From Liolophura sinensis (taxonomy: Eukaryota > Mollusca > Polyplacophora > Chitonida > Chitonidae), in assembly GCF_032854445.1 (NCBI RefSeq), contig NC_088303.1, forward strand, positions 29,395,501 to 29,459,500: a DNA stretch of 64,000 nucleotides, read 5' to 3'. A model generated the notes under the pieces. It was not told the DNA's origin. It worked only from the letters and a program-made list of their open reading frames with translations, and did not search any database. The stretch's first letter is position 1. Each line of letters starts with the position of its first letter. The position numbers and the translations under genes were made by a program. Of the stretch, positions 1-12,636 are shown in pieces.

Positions 1-2097
1 TCATTTGGTTGAAACTGAAATCTTATTACTGAGCAGCTCCAAGCTAAGGTAAAGTAACCTCAATTCCCACAACTGCCATCTTCCTTGTTAATTTTTTTTA
101 TTATTTTTTTTTCTCACTGCAAGCTGTGCAAAGTTATATAAAAAGGTTCAACACACTTTCTGCAGAAGCTACCTTTCTTCTCAAGGGCAATGTCCAAAGC
201 TTCAAACTGACTTCATTTTGCCGACATGCACAGTGTAATATTTATATATTTAGCTGCTGTTTATTGGTGTTATTGGCAAATAACTCCTGGTAGAAGCCAA
301 TATTTCTCTCCATCAGAAGTGCCCACAGAATGGCATAAGCTTACCAATTCTTCAAATCAATGATTCTGCTAAGGTCCTACGCAGGACATGCTGAATCATA
401 TACAAAGTCATGGAAACCTTAGCAATCCTATTCTAATAGCGTTTGGGCTTCATCAATTTGGTGTGATTTTCACGATGGCCCTCATAACCACAAAAATCCA
501 CCAAGCAATGTATTTATATAACCATGAATATTTTAACAAATTACCTAGAAAAAAAAGAGGGAAGCAATAACATTAATATTTTACAAGTACATTACCAAAA
601 TGCATACTTTAGGCTATACAGAGTTTCCATAAAGTAAGGGAACCTTCTGGGAGACAAGGATGTATAACATAAGTGCATATCTATGTGCACAATCAACACT
701 TTGTTTCCAAACAAATATCTCCTTGGATCAGAGTAAGTTTCCTGACAATGTCCATAATATATGTACAGCTGCATATAACAAGACAAACTCAGTTTCCTAT
801 CCTGGCACACTTTCTTTCTATAAGTTGAACAATGGCTGGGCAACTACACAAGTGAATCATTCAATGAATTCAAGAAGCAGATCGAAAGATTCTCAGTTAT
901 GTGGTTGAGGGAAGACCAAAAAGGGGGAAAGAGGGGAAAAAAATGGCCATCAGGGAACTATTTCATCTTAAGACAATAATTAGCGCTTTTCAACACGCAT
1001 CTTGTCCTCAAAAGGGAGTTGCCAATAGGGATAATTATCCCTGCTCATACTCAATGTTAGTGAGCCATAGTTGATATCCACGTTCAAAGCCTTCTCTTTG
1101 TATGACAAATACATGTGTGGGGAAAATTGTAGTAATCACCTACAGCCTTGAAAACAGGAAAATATTCTTGAGAGTCTTTCATCGAAGTTGTTACCATAGC
1201 AACTCAGCTTATTAATGCCTTTGTTCTGCTGCGTCGGTCGACCTGGGGACGGTTAGAATTAGCAACAATTCTAACAACAATGATCTTCCCCATGTACAAT
1301 TTCCTCAATCAAATCATAATAAAAAAAATAAAATATTGCACTGAAAAATTCACTACAAGGAAGGCAGTCTACGAGAAGAAACAGACGGGTTTGTCAAAGT
1401 ACATGGATGAAAAAAAAGTTCCACATCTTGTCAGATTTTTATTCATTTCCTTGGTGTATTTATTAAATTTCAGAATTCAACAAAAGTTTAATTAGAGAGC
1501 TGTCATCTGATTTAAAGACATCCAGTTGTAAAAATTGCAGCATTAGTCCTATTTCCATTCGACTTGTCAACTTTTGATGAAACAACAAATCGCCCCAAAC
1601 AATTATGGTCAAGATCAGGACAGAATATATTCCACACAGATATTAGGAAAGGTACATGTGAACACTGGTTAAATACTGGAATCTGGGACAGAACCCTCAA
1701 AGTCCAGGCCATGTTAAAGTGACGAAGTAAATCTTATAAAATGGGCTGCTAAAAAATGTGTAAAAAGTACCTTCATTTATTTTGTAGATTCTTTTGAATG
1801 AATGATTAAGGCTTAACGCCACATGGGCAATATCTCAGCCAAATGGTGGCGAGTCGATTCCCTTGAAGAGAGTTAAATGGATTGAAATGTCTGACTTTTA
1901 TGGCAGGCTTTATGATCCACGTTGCTGGTGTTTAGGTACTCTAATGTCACACAAGCAGCTTTTTCCACTTCTAATGTCTGAACAGATTACTGAAAATTTG
2001 ACTGCAGGTGAACATAATAAGAACATTAATGTGATCCCCCACCCAAAAACACCCCCCCACCCTATATTTTTCTCAACATATGCCATGATATATTTTT
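1..2097. other. Gene-free stretch, nothing recognised
   Basis: AT-rich sequence with only short open frames and no frame bounded by convincing splice signals. I see no repeat copy here before the SINE that begins near 2110. Confidence 0.5.
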
Positions 2098-2109
2098 GTC
2101 ATAATTTGA

Positions 2110-2447
2110 CTGAGTGAGTGCTTGGGGTTTAATGTCCTAGTTTACAATTTTCAGTCATATGACGACGAAGGAATCCTTAGAGTGAACCTAATGTGCCTCC
2201 TTATTGAAGGATGGATTTCCACCGCTCTTTTATCTGGTGCTGCTTCACTGAGACGACTTTCCGAAGGCAAGTAAGCCGCCTCGCCAGAGCCATTATACAG
2301 ATACAAGTTAACCAGTTGTTGCACTATCCCCTTAATGCTGAACACCAAGCAAGGAAGTTACAACTTAGGCGTGACCTGACCCAGGATTGACCCTGGATCT
2401 ACCACCCCCCAAAGATGACGCTCTACAAACTGTGCTACTTGGGCCGG
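2110..2447 (-). mobile_element. tRNA-derived SINE, family B (copy 1)
   Basis: Minus-sense SINE. On the plus strand it begins with its tail (gagtgagtgcttggggttt) and ends with the complement of a tRNA-like head (tacaaactgtgctacttgggccgg), which on the minus strand gives an A-box-like GTAGCACAGTTTG. It is flanked by a direct repeat, tcataatttga, at 2099-2109 and 2448-2458, the target-site duplication expected of LINE-driven insertion. The 65-residue open frame inside is a by-product of the repeat and recurs in the other copies. Confidence 0.85.
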
Positions 2448-2751
2448 TCATAATTTGAGGTGCATGTTAATATCTGTGTCATATATCTGTATATCATTTA
2501 TGAACATGTCTTGAAAGTTACAAAATGATACAAAGTTTCAGCATAAAAAATACATATCTAAAAGAAAATGCCATAGTAGGCAAAAAGACAAAGTCATACA
2601 TGGCCTGATATAAGAGAATAACATAGGAATGTAGTATAGTGCATTACATCTAAATACTCTTAACAGCATGACCTTCATGGAGTCCCTTAAGGTTAAACCA
2701 GTATTGAAAATAATGCCAATGTAACCCATCAACTTCAATATATATCAGATC

Positions 2752-3690
2752 CACGAGGTGCTGCAAATCCCACCAACAATGCCAATATTAGACCAACAAG
2801 GCAATGCCACAAACATGGTCAACATTGGACCAGCAAGGTATTGCTAATGCCATCAACAATGACAGCATTGGGCCAGCAAGGTAATGTCAATGCCACCAAC
2901 TTCCCAACATTAGACCAACAAGGCAATGCCACAAACAATGTCAGCATTGTACCAGCAAGGTACTGTTAATGCCACCAACAATGTGATTGGGCCAGCAAGG
3001 TATTGATAATGCCACCAACAATGACAGCATTGGACCAACAAGGCAATGCCACAAACATGCTCAACATTGGACCAGCAAGGTACAGCTAATGCCATCAACA
3101 ATGACAGCATTGGGCCAGCAATGCCACCAACAATGCCAACATTACACCATCAAGACAATGCCACAAATAATGTCAGCATTGTACAAGCAAGGTACTGCTA
3201 ATGCCACCAACAATGTGACTGGACCAGCAAGATATTGATAATGCCACCAACAATGACAGCAATGGACAAGCAAGGCAATGTCAATGCCATCAATAATGCC
3301 AACATCAGACCACAAGGCAATGCCACAATACCAACAATAGATCAGCAAAGTAATGACGATGTAGACAACAATACCATCATTAAAGCAGCAAGGCAATGCC
3401 AATGTCACCAAAAATGTAAACATCAGACCAGCCAGGCAATGCCAAAGCCTCCTAAAATGTCAATTAGACCAGCAACACAAAACCAATGCAACCAACAATG
3501 TTAACATCAGACCAGCAATGTAATACCAATGTAACCAACATTGCCAACATTAGACCAGCAATGTAATGCCAATGCAACCAACAATGTAAACAATTGACCA
3601 GCAAGGTATTGTCAATGCCACCGACATCAACATTAGACCATCAGTTTAATAGGAATGCAGCCAACTATGTCAACACCAGACCAACCATCC
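2752..3690. repeat. Minisatellite, ~37-43 bp units
   Basis: Degenerate tandem repeat. Units read roughly 'aatgccaccaacaatg' then 'ccaacattagaccagcaagg'. Unit length varies because a short aatgtc/tattgct extension is present in some copies. Several open frames on both strands arise purely from the repeat (Ala-Asn-Asn-Thr-rich on plus, Leu-Val-Ala-rich on minus) and are not counted as genes. Confidence 0.85.
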
Positions 3691-4322
3691 CAAGTCAACA
3701 GCTTATGTGTTCAGAATTAATTCTACACTATTTAAGTCAACTTGGGAGCAGATGGCCCCAGTCATTAGGCCTGCCAACCTGATGGCCTAAGCCAGTTGAG
3801 CAATCAGATTATTATGCAAATGAGGCCAATTACCTGTGCGAAAGCGACAGCTAGTGTAAACTCAAGTCAGCCAGCTAATCAGAGGACACAACACACCTGT
3901 CTCTTAACCAATCAATACTGTGGATAGGACTTTGTTAAGGCAAATATCAGCAGCACCCAGAGGCAGCAGTAACACACACCTAAGCAGGTGGCCAATACAT
4001 GTTCACGTTGTGACATTTTCAGATGATCAATACCTCTGTTAAACACAAACTAGAGTTAAAAAGTGCATATCAATTCAAACAAACATACCTACTCTGAAAG
4101 TGTCTGTATGAGAGATTTGGGGGTGGGGGGGTGCGAGGGAGATACCAAACTAAAATGAAACATTGCTAAAATATTCCTGCATATGGCCAATACTACCAAT
4201 GTGCACAATCTTGTCCAATCAACTCACATGCTTTCCTCTGGACAACAACTAAACACATAACAATACCACAGTTGTTGGAATGTTCCAGTAAACCAGAACT
4301 TACCATATGTAAGTGTTCAATG

Positions 4323-4461
4323 GGTCCCTAAATGGCTCACATCTCCTTATCCAATCAGCCGACCTTCCCACTTACAACTGGAAAGAAAGGTCGCACTGTG
4401 AGGGGCTTCTGAGTCACAGTAATGTGCCAGTATGGTAACCACTCAGCCAAGCAGGCCCCAA
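4323..4461 (-). mobile_element. Third SINE-like element with tRNA-like head
   Basis: Read on the minus strand it begins GGGGCCTGCTTGGCTGAGTG, with an A-box-like TGGCTGAGTGGTTA as in Leu/Ser tRNAs. It then has a CATTACTGTGACTCAGAAGC stretch resembling the CGTAATGACCCAGGAGCC of family A SINEs. The body differs from family A. A good-looking 3' splice motif lies inside, but all frames after it stop quickly. Confidence 0.45.
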
Positions 4462-5700
4462 CGAAATAAGTAAATAATTAAATAAATTATACGTGTTTAC
4501 AAGTCAGACTCAATGTCTGTGAACTGATGCTTATATTTACACAGCTTTCAAATCAACAAGCAAAAAATTTTCAAAAAGTCTGATGTACATTTTCATCAAA
4601 AAGCTAATACAACATTTGTAAGTTTCAAGTTACAGGTAAATTAACAAAACCAACCAAGCCACATGTAGACAAGAGGATAAAACACACAAAACTTACTTCA
4701 GCCTTCATAGAAATAGCTTTCAGTAAGACGAATGATATTTAGACTGTAACGTACAGATGTTGTGGCGCACTAACCTAGCATAATGAGCCGGAACTAAGCA
4801 CATAACTCAGGAAAAGAACACATAACTCGGTTCATAAACTACACAGATTACACAGACTGGCCCATCTTAATTAGAGCTGGGTGAGGTATCAGCGAGGATC
4901 AGAACAACACTAAAACATAGATTTACACCTAATCATGAAACTCTTGATCATACAGTGCCCTAACAGCTTGAAGTTGTAAACTGGTGAAGTTTTCCATTTG
5001 TAAAAGCATGTGCCTTATATGTACCTTGTATGCATGTGTATCATCTGTGTACTTGGAAAGGTTGCCTTTAAACACTAATGAAATTTGTGAATAAAAGGCA
5101 ATGTTGCAGAATTTACCAAAATAAAAAAAATCATTTTAGCAAAATTCTGTCAAACCCCCAAAAATATTGTTCTCCATGCTTTGTAAGCAAATCCTGACAC
5201 AAACATGATTTTGATGCAGACAATTCACCTTTGCTCATGAAAATTTTCCTACAAGATTAACAAAAATGTGGTACACCATGCATGGTACGAACATAATAGT
5301 TCCCATAAAAACAATCGCGGGTACATTACCATGAACAATTACAACCATTACACTGCCTTACATATCCATAACAAAAAAACAATAGGATGGAAAAATGGAC
5401 ATAAAAAAACAATCAGTCGCCCGGATGGAATGCCAGAAGAATATTGCATAAGGACAATTAGTATTTTAATAACATTACATATTTATGTCCATACATATAC
5501 ACTAATGACTTCAGCTCCTTGTCTAACTCTCATAAGTCAGCAATAATTGCATGTTATAATGTAACATACATGTACATTAAAAGTATTTGATTACATCAAA
5601 ATCAACAAGAAAAATGTCAACAAGAAATCTCTTTCTGATACAGTCACAGGTTCACTATCCCTGAAAGGACATTCTCACTGTTTCAAGTTTTCCATGCATG
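4462..5700. other. Gene-free stretch
   Basis: AT-rich DNA with no recognised repeat. On the minus strand at about 4693-4740 a short ATGAAGGCTGAA is followed directly by a consensus GTAAGT donor, which could be a small first exon, but nothing nearby supports it. Confidence 0.4.
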
Positions 5701-5710
5701 CAAAAGTCTC

Positions 5711-5857
5711 CTACATCTTTAATAGCTCAGATAGCCTTTTGTAGCACTCCACTTGGCTAATGCTGTGTAAGATTACACCCTTGGGTTTTCCATTCACGGG
5801 CAGCTTCCCTGCCTGCTTTCTCTCCACATTAGCAGCAAGACCGGAAAGACTCTCTTC
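5711..5857 (-). CDS. Possible terminal exon, unknown protein
   Basis: The minus strand reads an open segment ending ...LPVNGKPKGVILHSISQVEC... YKRLSELLKM and a stop at 5711. Its mixed residue composition is more protein-like than its surroundings. Upstream lies a long pyrimidine tract (complement of about 5890-5942), but the nearest usable AG is some 35 bases beyond it, so the 3' splice site is not certain. I do not recognise the protein. A variant polyA signal (ATTAAA) occurs on the minus strand near 5466. Chance openness remains a real alternative. Confidence 0.25.
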   Translation of the reverse strand, partial: EESLSGLAANVERKQAGKLPVNGKPKGVILHSISQVECYKRLSELLKM

Positions 5858-6872
5858 ATAAGTCCCATCAATGCATACATATATGTCACAAGCAAGAACA
5901 AAAATAAAAAAAAAACACATTAGAAGAAAAACAAAAAAAAAACAATACACCTAAAGGCCAGGAATTCCCAATTTTATGATAGAACTAATGAAGTTTCCTG
6001 GATAAAACATCCTCAAATCTCTGATCGTTTACCAAAACATTTTATCAAAGTCTCTTTTATATTCCAACAGAGCCAGAGATAACTGGCTTGAAAATTAGGA
6101 ACTATGTTCATATTTTCAAGAAAAATATATCATATCATATACATGCAGCTCAGATCAGTCCAAATTTTATTTGTCGTCATTATTAGACCAGTTATTGTTC
6201 ATGAATCGAAAAAAAAAAATTTTCACCTCCTACATTCATTCCATATTTTATCTGTCATCATTTTTTGATTGATCAGAGCTCACTTCAAATATTTAAAACA
6301 ATAGTTCACCTGTTTCTTACCAATATACAGTTATAAGCAGACATACACTGTCATCATTTCAACACTTAAAGCTTTGTTTATGGTATACATTTTACAGAAA
6401 TTGTAAATAAAGGCGCAGGCTACAGAACTGCCATGGAATCTCCAGAAAAAAGAACCGATTGAAAATATCCCCAATGTGACCTTACACTCTGTTTCTTACG
6501 GACAGATATCCTCAAAATATTCCCTTAATTTGCCAAAATATTTGCATGCGACATCTTAGATTACATTACACCATGTGCCAGTCTTCAAAGAGTACACTTA
6601 TTCTCAAAATATGTTCAAAAACTTATGATCCAAAGTTCACCCAATTTCCACTCATCTTTCACTGACACAGCTACATATACATATATGCAGGAACTACTGG
6701 GCAAAACATTAGCCCACCCGCGTGCTCAAATAACACAGTTTGGCCAAATTTTATAAAGGGGCCAAAAGCTACAAAACTGAATACTGCATCCTATTAGTTT
6801 CATAGTACTCATTTTCGCTTCATACAAAAACATTGTTTCATAAGAGTACAGAGAGACTAGGTATTTGTTCTC

Positions 6873-7110
6873 AGGCTAGCATGCCAGCACTGCGCACTGA
6901 CACAGGAGCCTCTCACCACTGCAGTCGCTGTGAGTTCGTGTCCAGCTCATGCTGGCTTCCTCTCCAACCGTATTTGGGAAGGTCTGCCAGCAACCTGCAG
7001 ATGGTTGTGGATTTCTCATGGGCTGTGCCCGCTTTCCTCCCACCCTAATGCTGGCCGCCGTCATATAAGTGAAATATTTTTGAGCACGGCATGAAACACC
7101 AATCAAATAC
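6873..7110 (+). mobile_element. Family A SINE, plus-sense copy
   Basis: Starts inside the tRNA-like head (ctagcatgccagcactgc), keeps the B-box region (gagttcgtgtcc) and the body (aatgctggccgccgtcatat), and ends at 'caccaatcaaata'. The first ~25 bases of the head are missing or unrecognisable. Confidence 0.8.
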
Positions 7111-7485
7111 TTGTAAATACATATATTTGTTCTCCCTGTACAAGTACATGTAGGTCCAGTGTGTAGAAGTCAATGTTTACAGGCAGTTCATGTACACTTA
7201 TAAAAGTATGAGTAAAGTAGATTAACCTACTGTTCGAAATGCTGTAAATAACCAGCATTCTGCCCCCCAAAATTGTTGTTTTTCTTTTAAGAGACACATG
7301 CATATGTAATAAAATATTATTTCTGGTGTAGAAAATTACATTTTTCCTGTGGGATATCGAGTAACACTTCTTACCAAAGATCAATAAAACTCCCATAATC
7401 AGTCGCCACGGTATGACTGCAGTATTGCTGTGTTTAGCGTTAGGCTAAAATCATTCATTCAATAACAGAATCAGGTAAAATGAGC

Positions 7486-7515
7486 TACTGTAATTCTTCA
7501 ACCTTTTTGCATGTG
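7486..7515. mobile_element. Solo end of a TA-flanked inverted-repeat element
   Basis: Reads TACTGTAATTCTTCAACC followed by TTTTTGCATG. This matches the terminal inverted repeats of the elements at 15037-15255 and 58090-58313. No second end is seen nearby, so it is a fragment. Confidence 0.5.
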
Positions 7516-7540
7516 AAGTGTTTTGAGTATTTTTAGAAGA

Positions 7541-7674
7541 TTTTATTTTTATTTATTTATTTGATTGGTGTTTTATGCCGTACTCAAGAATATTTCACTT
7601 ATACGACAGCGGCCAGCATTATGGTGGGTGGAAACCGGGCAGAGCCTGGGGGAAACCCACGACCATCTGCAAGT
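7541..7674 (-). mobile_element. Family A SINE, 5'-truncated
   Basis: Plus-strand view: (atttt)-rich tail, then ttgattggtgttttatgccg, the body, and loss of similarity after 'gaccatctgcaagtt'. The tRNA-like head is absent. Confidence 0.85.
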
Positions 7675-8100
7675 TATCTACATAACTTTTAAGGCTAGCA
7701 TAAGAATTAATAATAAACATTTTCATAATTGGACAGAGACTGACTAGCTAGAAGACTTGACTCGCAGCATGTTTTTAAGCTATATCGTTTTAATGATTTT
7801 AGTAACTACCTGCTTTTCGAGTATTAGTGCTCAACTATAAATATATGTACCATATGCAAAGGAATCACATTTTTCAATACACCTGTCAAATCATTGACCA
7901 AACAGACGGCAGGGCCTGTGTACTGTGGAGGACATGATGTCAGAGATCGCTTGCCGAGGCGGCTGTAACAGTTGTCCTCGGAGGCCAAGTTACCCCTGGG
8001 CTATTTGAGGCTGGTCGCAATATGGAAGACTGGATCATGTGTGATATACATGTACTCTCCTGCTTTTACTGTATTAATGCAATAAAACATACACGAAATT

Positions 8101-8340
8101 ATTTATTTATGTCATTGGTGTTTTACCCCATACCCAAGAATATTTCACTTATACAACGGCGGCCAGCATTATGGTGGGAGGAAACCAGCAAAGCCTAGGG
8201 GAAACCCACAACCATTCGCAGGTTGCTGAGAGACCTTCCCATGTATGTCCAGCAAGGAAGCCAGCATGAGCTAAACTTGAACTCACAGCGACTGCATTGG
8301 TGAGAGGCTCCTGGAGCTAACCACCTGAGCCAAGGAGGCC
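8101..8340 (-). mobile_element. Family A SINE, nearly full length
   Basis: Runs from the tail (atttatttatgtcattggtg) through the body to the head (ctgagccaaggaggcc). Part of the anticodon-like region is deleted (ctcctggagctaaccacctg). Confidence 0.85.
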
Positions 8341-9617
8341 GACACAAACGCAATTAATACATACATGTACATGCATCACACTATACACGTATATATAGGT
8401 TAATAGAAACTCTACCCCAAATGTGCTGAATCATCAAATATGGCCACATATAACAGGGTAGATATGGAAGGGTTCAGCCTGTTAAACGCTTAGGTCTCAA
8501 CTTTAACTAGATTTATCATTCCACAGCTACCGTAACAATATATTCACATCTACATACAAATGTGCTTAATCAGGGTCTACTGAATTCCCTCAAGAGTTCA
8601 CATAGGTGTATAAAATATTTATGTTTGGACAAAACAATTATTTTGGCTTGTGCTAGTAAAGCGGGTCAAAAGATAAAACAACATAAAAGTATGTATGTCA
8701 TGTACACCTAAGTTTCTCATATTAGAAAGCTTGAGACTTGTGGTCAGGTATCTTCTTCACGATTTATACCAGACTCACATCAGCACTCTTGGGAAACATT
8801 TGACATGATACATCTTGGCCTGGAGAGATGGACAACAAATCTGGTGAAAATGTTGATACCTCAAGTTGAACCTTCAGTAGATAAAGTGAGCACTTATCTA
8901 GCAAGGAAATTGGGGTCAAAGAGCAGGGTAATAAATCACTAAACATGGAGTAAACATCCACCAGAGACAAGTTCAAGACTATCCATGACAAGGGGAGGTA
9001 AATGTGTCAATATTAAAACAACATGGGAAAGAAAGGGTAGAAACAAAGTACATGTACATGTATCTTGACTTAAGAGCAGACAAACCTGCTTTCCGGCGTG
9101 CATGTATCAGAGAATTTCTGCTATTTCTTTTCATACTTAAAATGTTCATGTACATGTACATAATGTATTACATGCATTTCCACTCTTCTTAACGCCCCAA
9201 TGCCATGTGCAGCAAGATAGGAACAGATTACATATACATACACATACACCATCTGCATGTTTAACCAAACGGTTGAGTATGTGCCTGCATTTACTACACT
9301 GACAAATTTGGAGCTGTGATTGTTCGCACTGCAGGGCATGCATGGTACATGTATGACAAATACTGTGTACCTGAGGTCTACAGATCTCCAGTGTATAAGT
9401 GTACTCATACAAACGTCCAGAGACAGAGGAAAGACTTTTACAGAACGCTTGAACAAAGTAATTTCCATGGCTTGGCTTGCCATGATAAGAAGAATCACTG
9501 TAATGCCTAAATCCATTCCAATACACAGTGTATTACTAGTACCTGGCATTCAGCATACTAGAACTAATGCCTTACATGTATAATGGGAGCAGCAGTCCAG
9601 TGCTTGTACTAGCAGTG

Positions 9618-9694
9618 TTTAGCTAGCAGGAATTTCCCCTTGGTAGAGGGATGGACTTCAGCTGCTAAGACTGAAGTTCAAATCCTGGTGTGAC
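9618..9694 (+). other. tRNA-like fragment (SINE head or tRNA pseudogene)
   Basis: Contains a B-box-like GTTCAAATCC and, upstream, TTGGTAGAGGGATGGACTTC with an anticodon-stem-like gacttcagctgctaagactg. The acceptor-stem ends do not pair convincingly, so a working tRNA gene is unlikely. Confidence 0.35.
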
Positions 9695-10043
9695 CCGCTT
9701 AATGAAATCCTTCAACTACTACACATGTATTTGCCTACGACATTATATAACAAGAGGTATAGGTAATATGACAAATAATGTGGTTCATGGTGCATATATA
9801 CATGCACATAATACAAAGTCAGTCTCTCAAAGGATAGATGCAGGGTCCGTAATTCTCTGCATACATGTAGCTGCATGTATATCTCTAGATATTAGACGAT
9901 ATTGGTCAAACCTTATACCAGTATATATCCTTATTGTTTACTGTTACAATTTCCATGAATGAAGTAACATGGCAAGCAGACCATGTTCAGCTTGACCCCT
10001 ACTGTATATCACTACAAGGTGTCGTTGTACTGCCTATCAGGTT

Positions 10044-10211
10044 CTATTTATTTATTTCTTTAATTGATTGATTGGTGTTTTGTGGCGTACTAAAGAATAT
10101 TTGACTTATACAAACATGGACAACATTTAGGTGGGAGGAAACTGGGTAGAGCCTAAGGGGTTGGTGGGTGGCGGAGGAACCCATGACCATCTGCAGGTTG
10201 CCGACAGACTA
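10044..10211 (-). mobile_element. Family A SINE, truncated and diverged
   Basis: Tail (atttatttatttctttaatt) then gattggtgttttgtggcg. The body has a small insertion of G-rich sequence (ggttggtgggtggcgg), and similarity is lost after 'gttgccgacagact'. Confidence 0.8.
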
Positions 10212-10371
10212 GCAAGTTGAAACTAACCAGTTTTATCCTTTATTTAATCATTCACATACATTTGTTGTTATTCTATGAATTTAGAATATAACCGACATCA
10301 GGTATGTCACTTGAAAAAAAGGTGCGCCATGTATACTAAGTGTGGTTCAAAAGAAATGAAATCATACTTAC

Positions 10372-10445
10372 GCACAACTGATGGTACGATGGTAGATTTA
10401 AACTTGAGGTCAGAGGCCACTGTGGTGTCGCCTCAAGATATTCAC
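10372..10445 (-). CDS. Internal exon of an unidentified gene
   Basis: On the minus strand a strong pyrimidine tract and acceptor (TTCTTCTCTTTGGTTGACAG) precedes 74 bases, followed by a consensus donor, GTAAGTATG. One frame is open and reads EYLEATPQWPLTSSLNLPSY then HQLC; it needs one base from the previous exon and ends in phase 0. The other two frames contain stops. I do not recognise the peptide. The membrane-exon candidate at 12548-12636 lies upstream on the same strand but ends in phase 0, so at least one further exon would be needed between them. Confidence 0.45.
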
Positions 10446-11837
10446 CTGTCAACCAAAGAGAAGAAAATAAGAGTAAGAGTTAATTATCATTCAGTATGAA
10501 GAATCAACAGAGACACTTCAGCCAAACATTTCTTGGCAACGCTCTGAAAGCAGCAGAGTAAAGTGTTGAGAAATGATAATTTCACACTGTATAGCTAGTA
10601 TTCAGTTTCTCTTGAGAGATCAGATAAATGTATATTATTAGTGTATGGTCACCTCTCCACTGGGCCAGCACTAGCTGATAATGACAGTGTAACATTCCCC
10701 GAGCCAAAACTCTGACCATCAGTTAACAAGCTTGACACGAGCGTTAACCTCATCAATACTGGGACATGATCCAGCTGACAATTTCCAGTTCATGCAAATG
10801 CAGACAGCTGGACAATACTGCAACATGCTAGATGAGAAACATGCTAAAATCCCTGACAGAATCCCATATTTCCACCCGAGATGCTATATCCATGAGTTTA
10901 ATGATTCAGCCAGCTGTTTCTCAAGAGCTTATACATTTGGGGAACCAATACAAACTCAGGCTACTGATATGGTTTCTTAGTAAACATGAAGGTATCTCCA
11001 CTGCCAATCAAGCTATCACCTGTACTACATGCTGTAGACTGGAGCTATCGAATTGTCCAGCTCATATGCACATGTAGTACTGACCAAGGATAGCGGTCAG
11101 TGAACGGCCCAAGGATTTATTCCTCATATGATACGAAGGAGGCAAAATTCTTCGTGTTATAAAGGAAGTGAGTTAGCAGTTGCTGCCAGGGTAGTACCAG
11201 TGGTGAACAGTATATAAACACAGTGCTTGCTGGTAGTAGTACCCTATCCCAGGGTGCTCAGTATTCCTGGAACGGATGGCATGCAGGGCTCCCACTGGGC
11301 GAGACTAGGCTGCCCTGAAATGCTCCACTGAAGGATGCAGGCGATTGCTTTACCTCAGTGGCAGAAACAAGGATGTAGTAAGGCAGCGTAGCAGGCAAGC
11401 AACTCACATGTCCCCAGGCACCATTCTTGGAGTAGTTATCAACTTGGCTGTCTTGTGTGGTGGACATGCCAAGCCAGCGGATCAGGAGGCTGTCCTCAGC
11501 TGGATATCAGTCTCCATGCAGCGTCTATCACTCCAGCATTAGACATCCATGAACCAGTGCCAAGTTGAGCAGATTGGATGGATGGATAGCAGGCCCTATC
11601 ACAGGGAGGAGACAGAAGCATGGGCTGAGCTATTCCTCTGGTGTACTGCTTCTGACATAAACACTGAATGCACTACAGTAGAGGGGACTAAAGCCTACCC
11701 AAGTTAAACTAGCTACTGGGAGCAACCAGCACATGGGATTCCTGACACAGCTGGGTTTCCCCTCACAAATAATCTTTCATCCAGAGACAATTTACTGGTC
11801 ACTGTGTAAAGTCATTCTCACATCAGCAACAGTGTAC

Positions 11838-11879
11838 CTTCATCACAGACATGTCATCACCACCGTACTGTACACAGAG
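11838..11879 (-). CDS. Possible 42-bp microexon
   Basis: The minus strand shows a strong acceptor (TTTGGTCTTCCCCCCCCAG), then 14 open codons (LCVQYGGDDMSVMK), then a weak donor GTACAC. A stronger GTGAGA donor 16 bases on would include a stop. Phase 0 at its start matches the end of the 12548-12636 candidate. The signal is thin. Confidence 0.2.
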
Positions 11880-12547
11880 CTGGGGGGGGAAGACCAAAGG
11901 GCTGGGTGGGGGAAGCTAAGCACCTATACTACACTAAGATGTGTTCCCTCTCTGATACATGGGCAAGTCTCCTGTACCCAAACATCAAAGACCCCTGTCT
12001 GTAGCAGGGAGGGCGAATTTGGCACTGTCCTTGCCTCTGCCTAGGTTCAAGACAACTGCCTTAACTGCTGGGTACTGTAAAGACATGAGGGTGAAAGAAG
12101 GCTAATCAGGGTACTGACAGATGCCTTGTCAGTCTAAGACAATGCCTGTGGGGGTTAGGGGCTGGTCTAATGGGAGAGGCTTTTAATGATTTGTAAGGTT
12201 ACACTGCACAGGGCTTCACCATGCAGCAAACCAGCTTCCCCAGTTCACATCTCTCTCACAACTCTGGAATTTATGCATTTCCATTCACTCTCAGTACAAT
12301 CACTGGTTAAAGGGTTTTCCTTTCACGGGACAGCATGCTATACCTCCAGCCACACTAATTATCAACTGCTTAATTTGATTATGTTCTGTCTTAATTAATT
12401 TAACATCCATAATGACCTAATCACCATTAAACCTGAACAATAGTGAGCACCAGGATTTCTGCCCCATGAACACAATTGTGTTTCAATCATTTTCAAACTT
12501 TTTTTCCCTTCCGTAGCAATGAATTGCGAAAACTTAAAATCACTCAC

Positions 12548-12636
12548 ATCAGGATGGTAGAGAAATAGAACAACAAGTGCAATGATGGCTGACAGGAAAG
12601 GGGTTACAGGCACTAGTACATTCAGCCAATCATTGT
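12548..12636 (-). CDS. Candidate exon encoding a membrane-spanning segment
   Basis: The minus strand has TTAATTTTACAG, then 89 bases, then the donor GTGAGTG. Only one frame is open: NDWLNVLVPVTPFLSAIIAL followed by VVLFLYHPD. The stretch VLVPVTPFLSAIIALVVLFL is a clear hydrophobic helix of transmembrane length. It enters in phase 1 (two bases completing a codon) and leaves in phase 0. I do not recognise the family. With the exon at 10372-10445 it suggests a minus-strand gene with large introns crossing this region. Confidence 0.45.

Noticed and set aside
2910-3504. Open frames of 66-93 residues on both strands
   Set aside because: Products of the 37-43 bp minisatellite; composition follows the repeat unit.
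9121-9549. 142- and 126-residue overlapping minus-strand frames
   Set aside because: Composition follows CATGTA-rich DNA, two frames are open together, and no splice or start context supports them.
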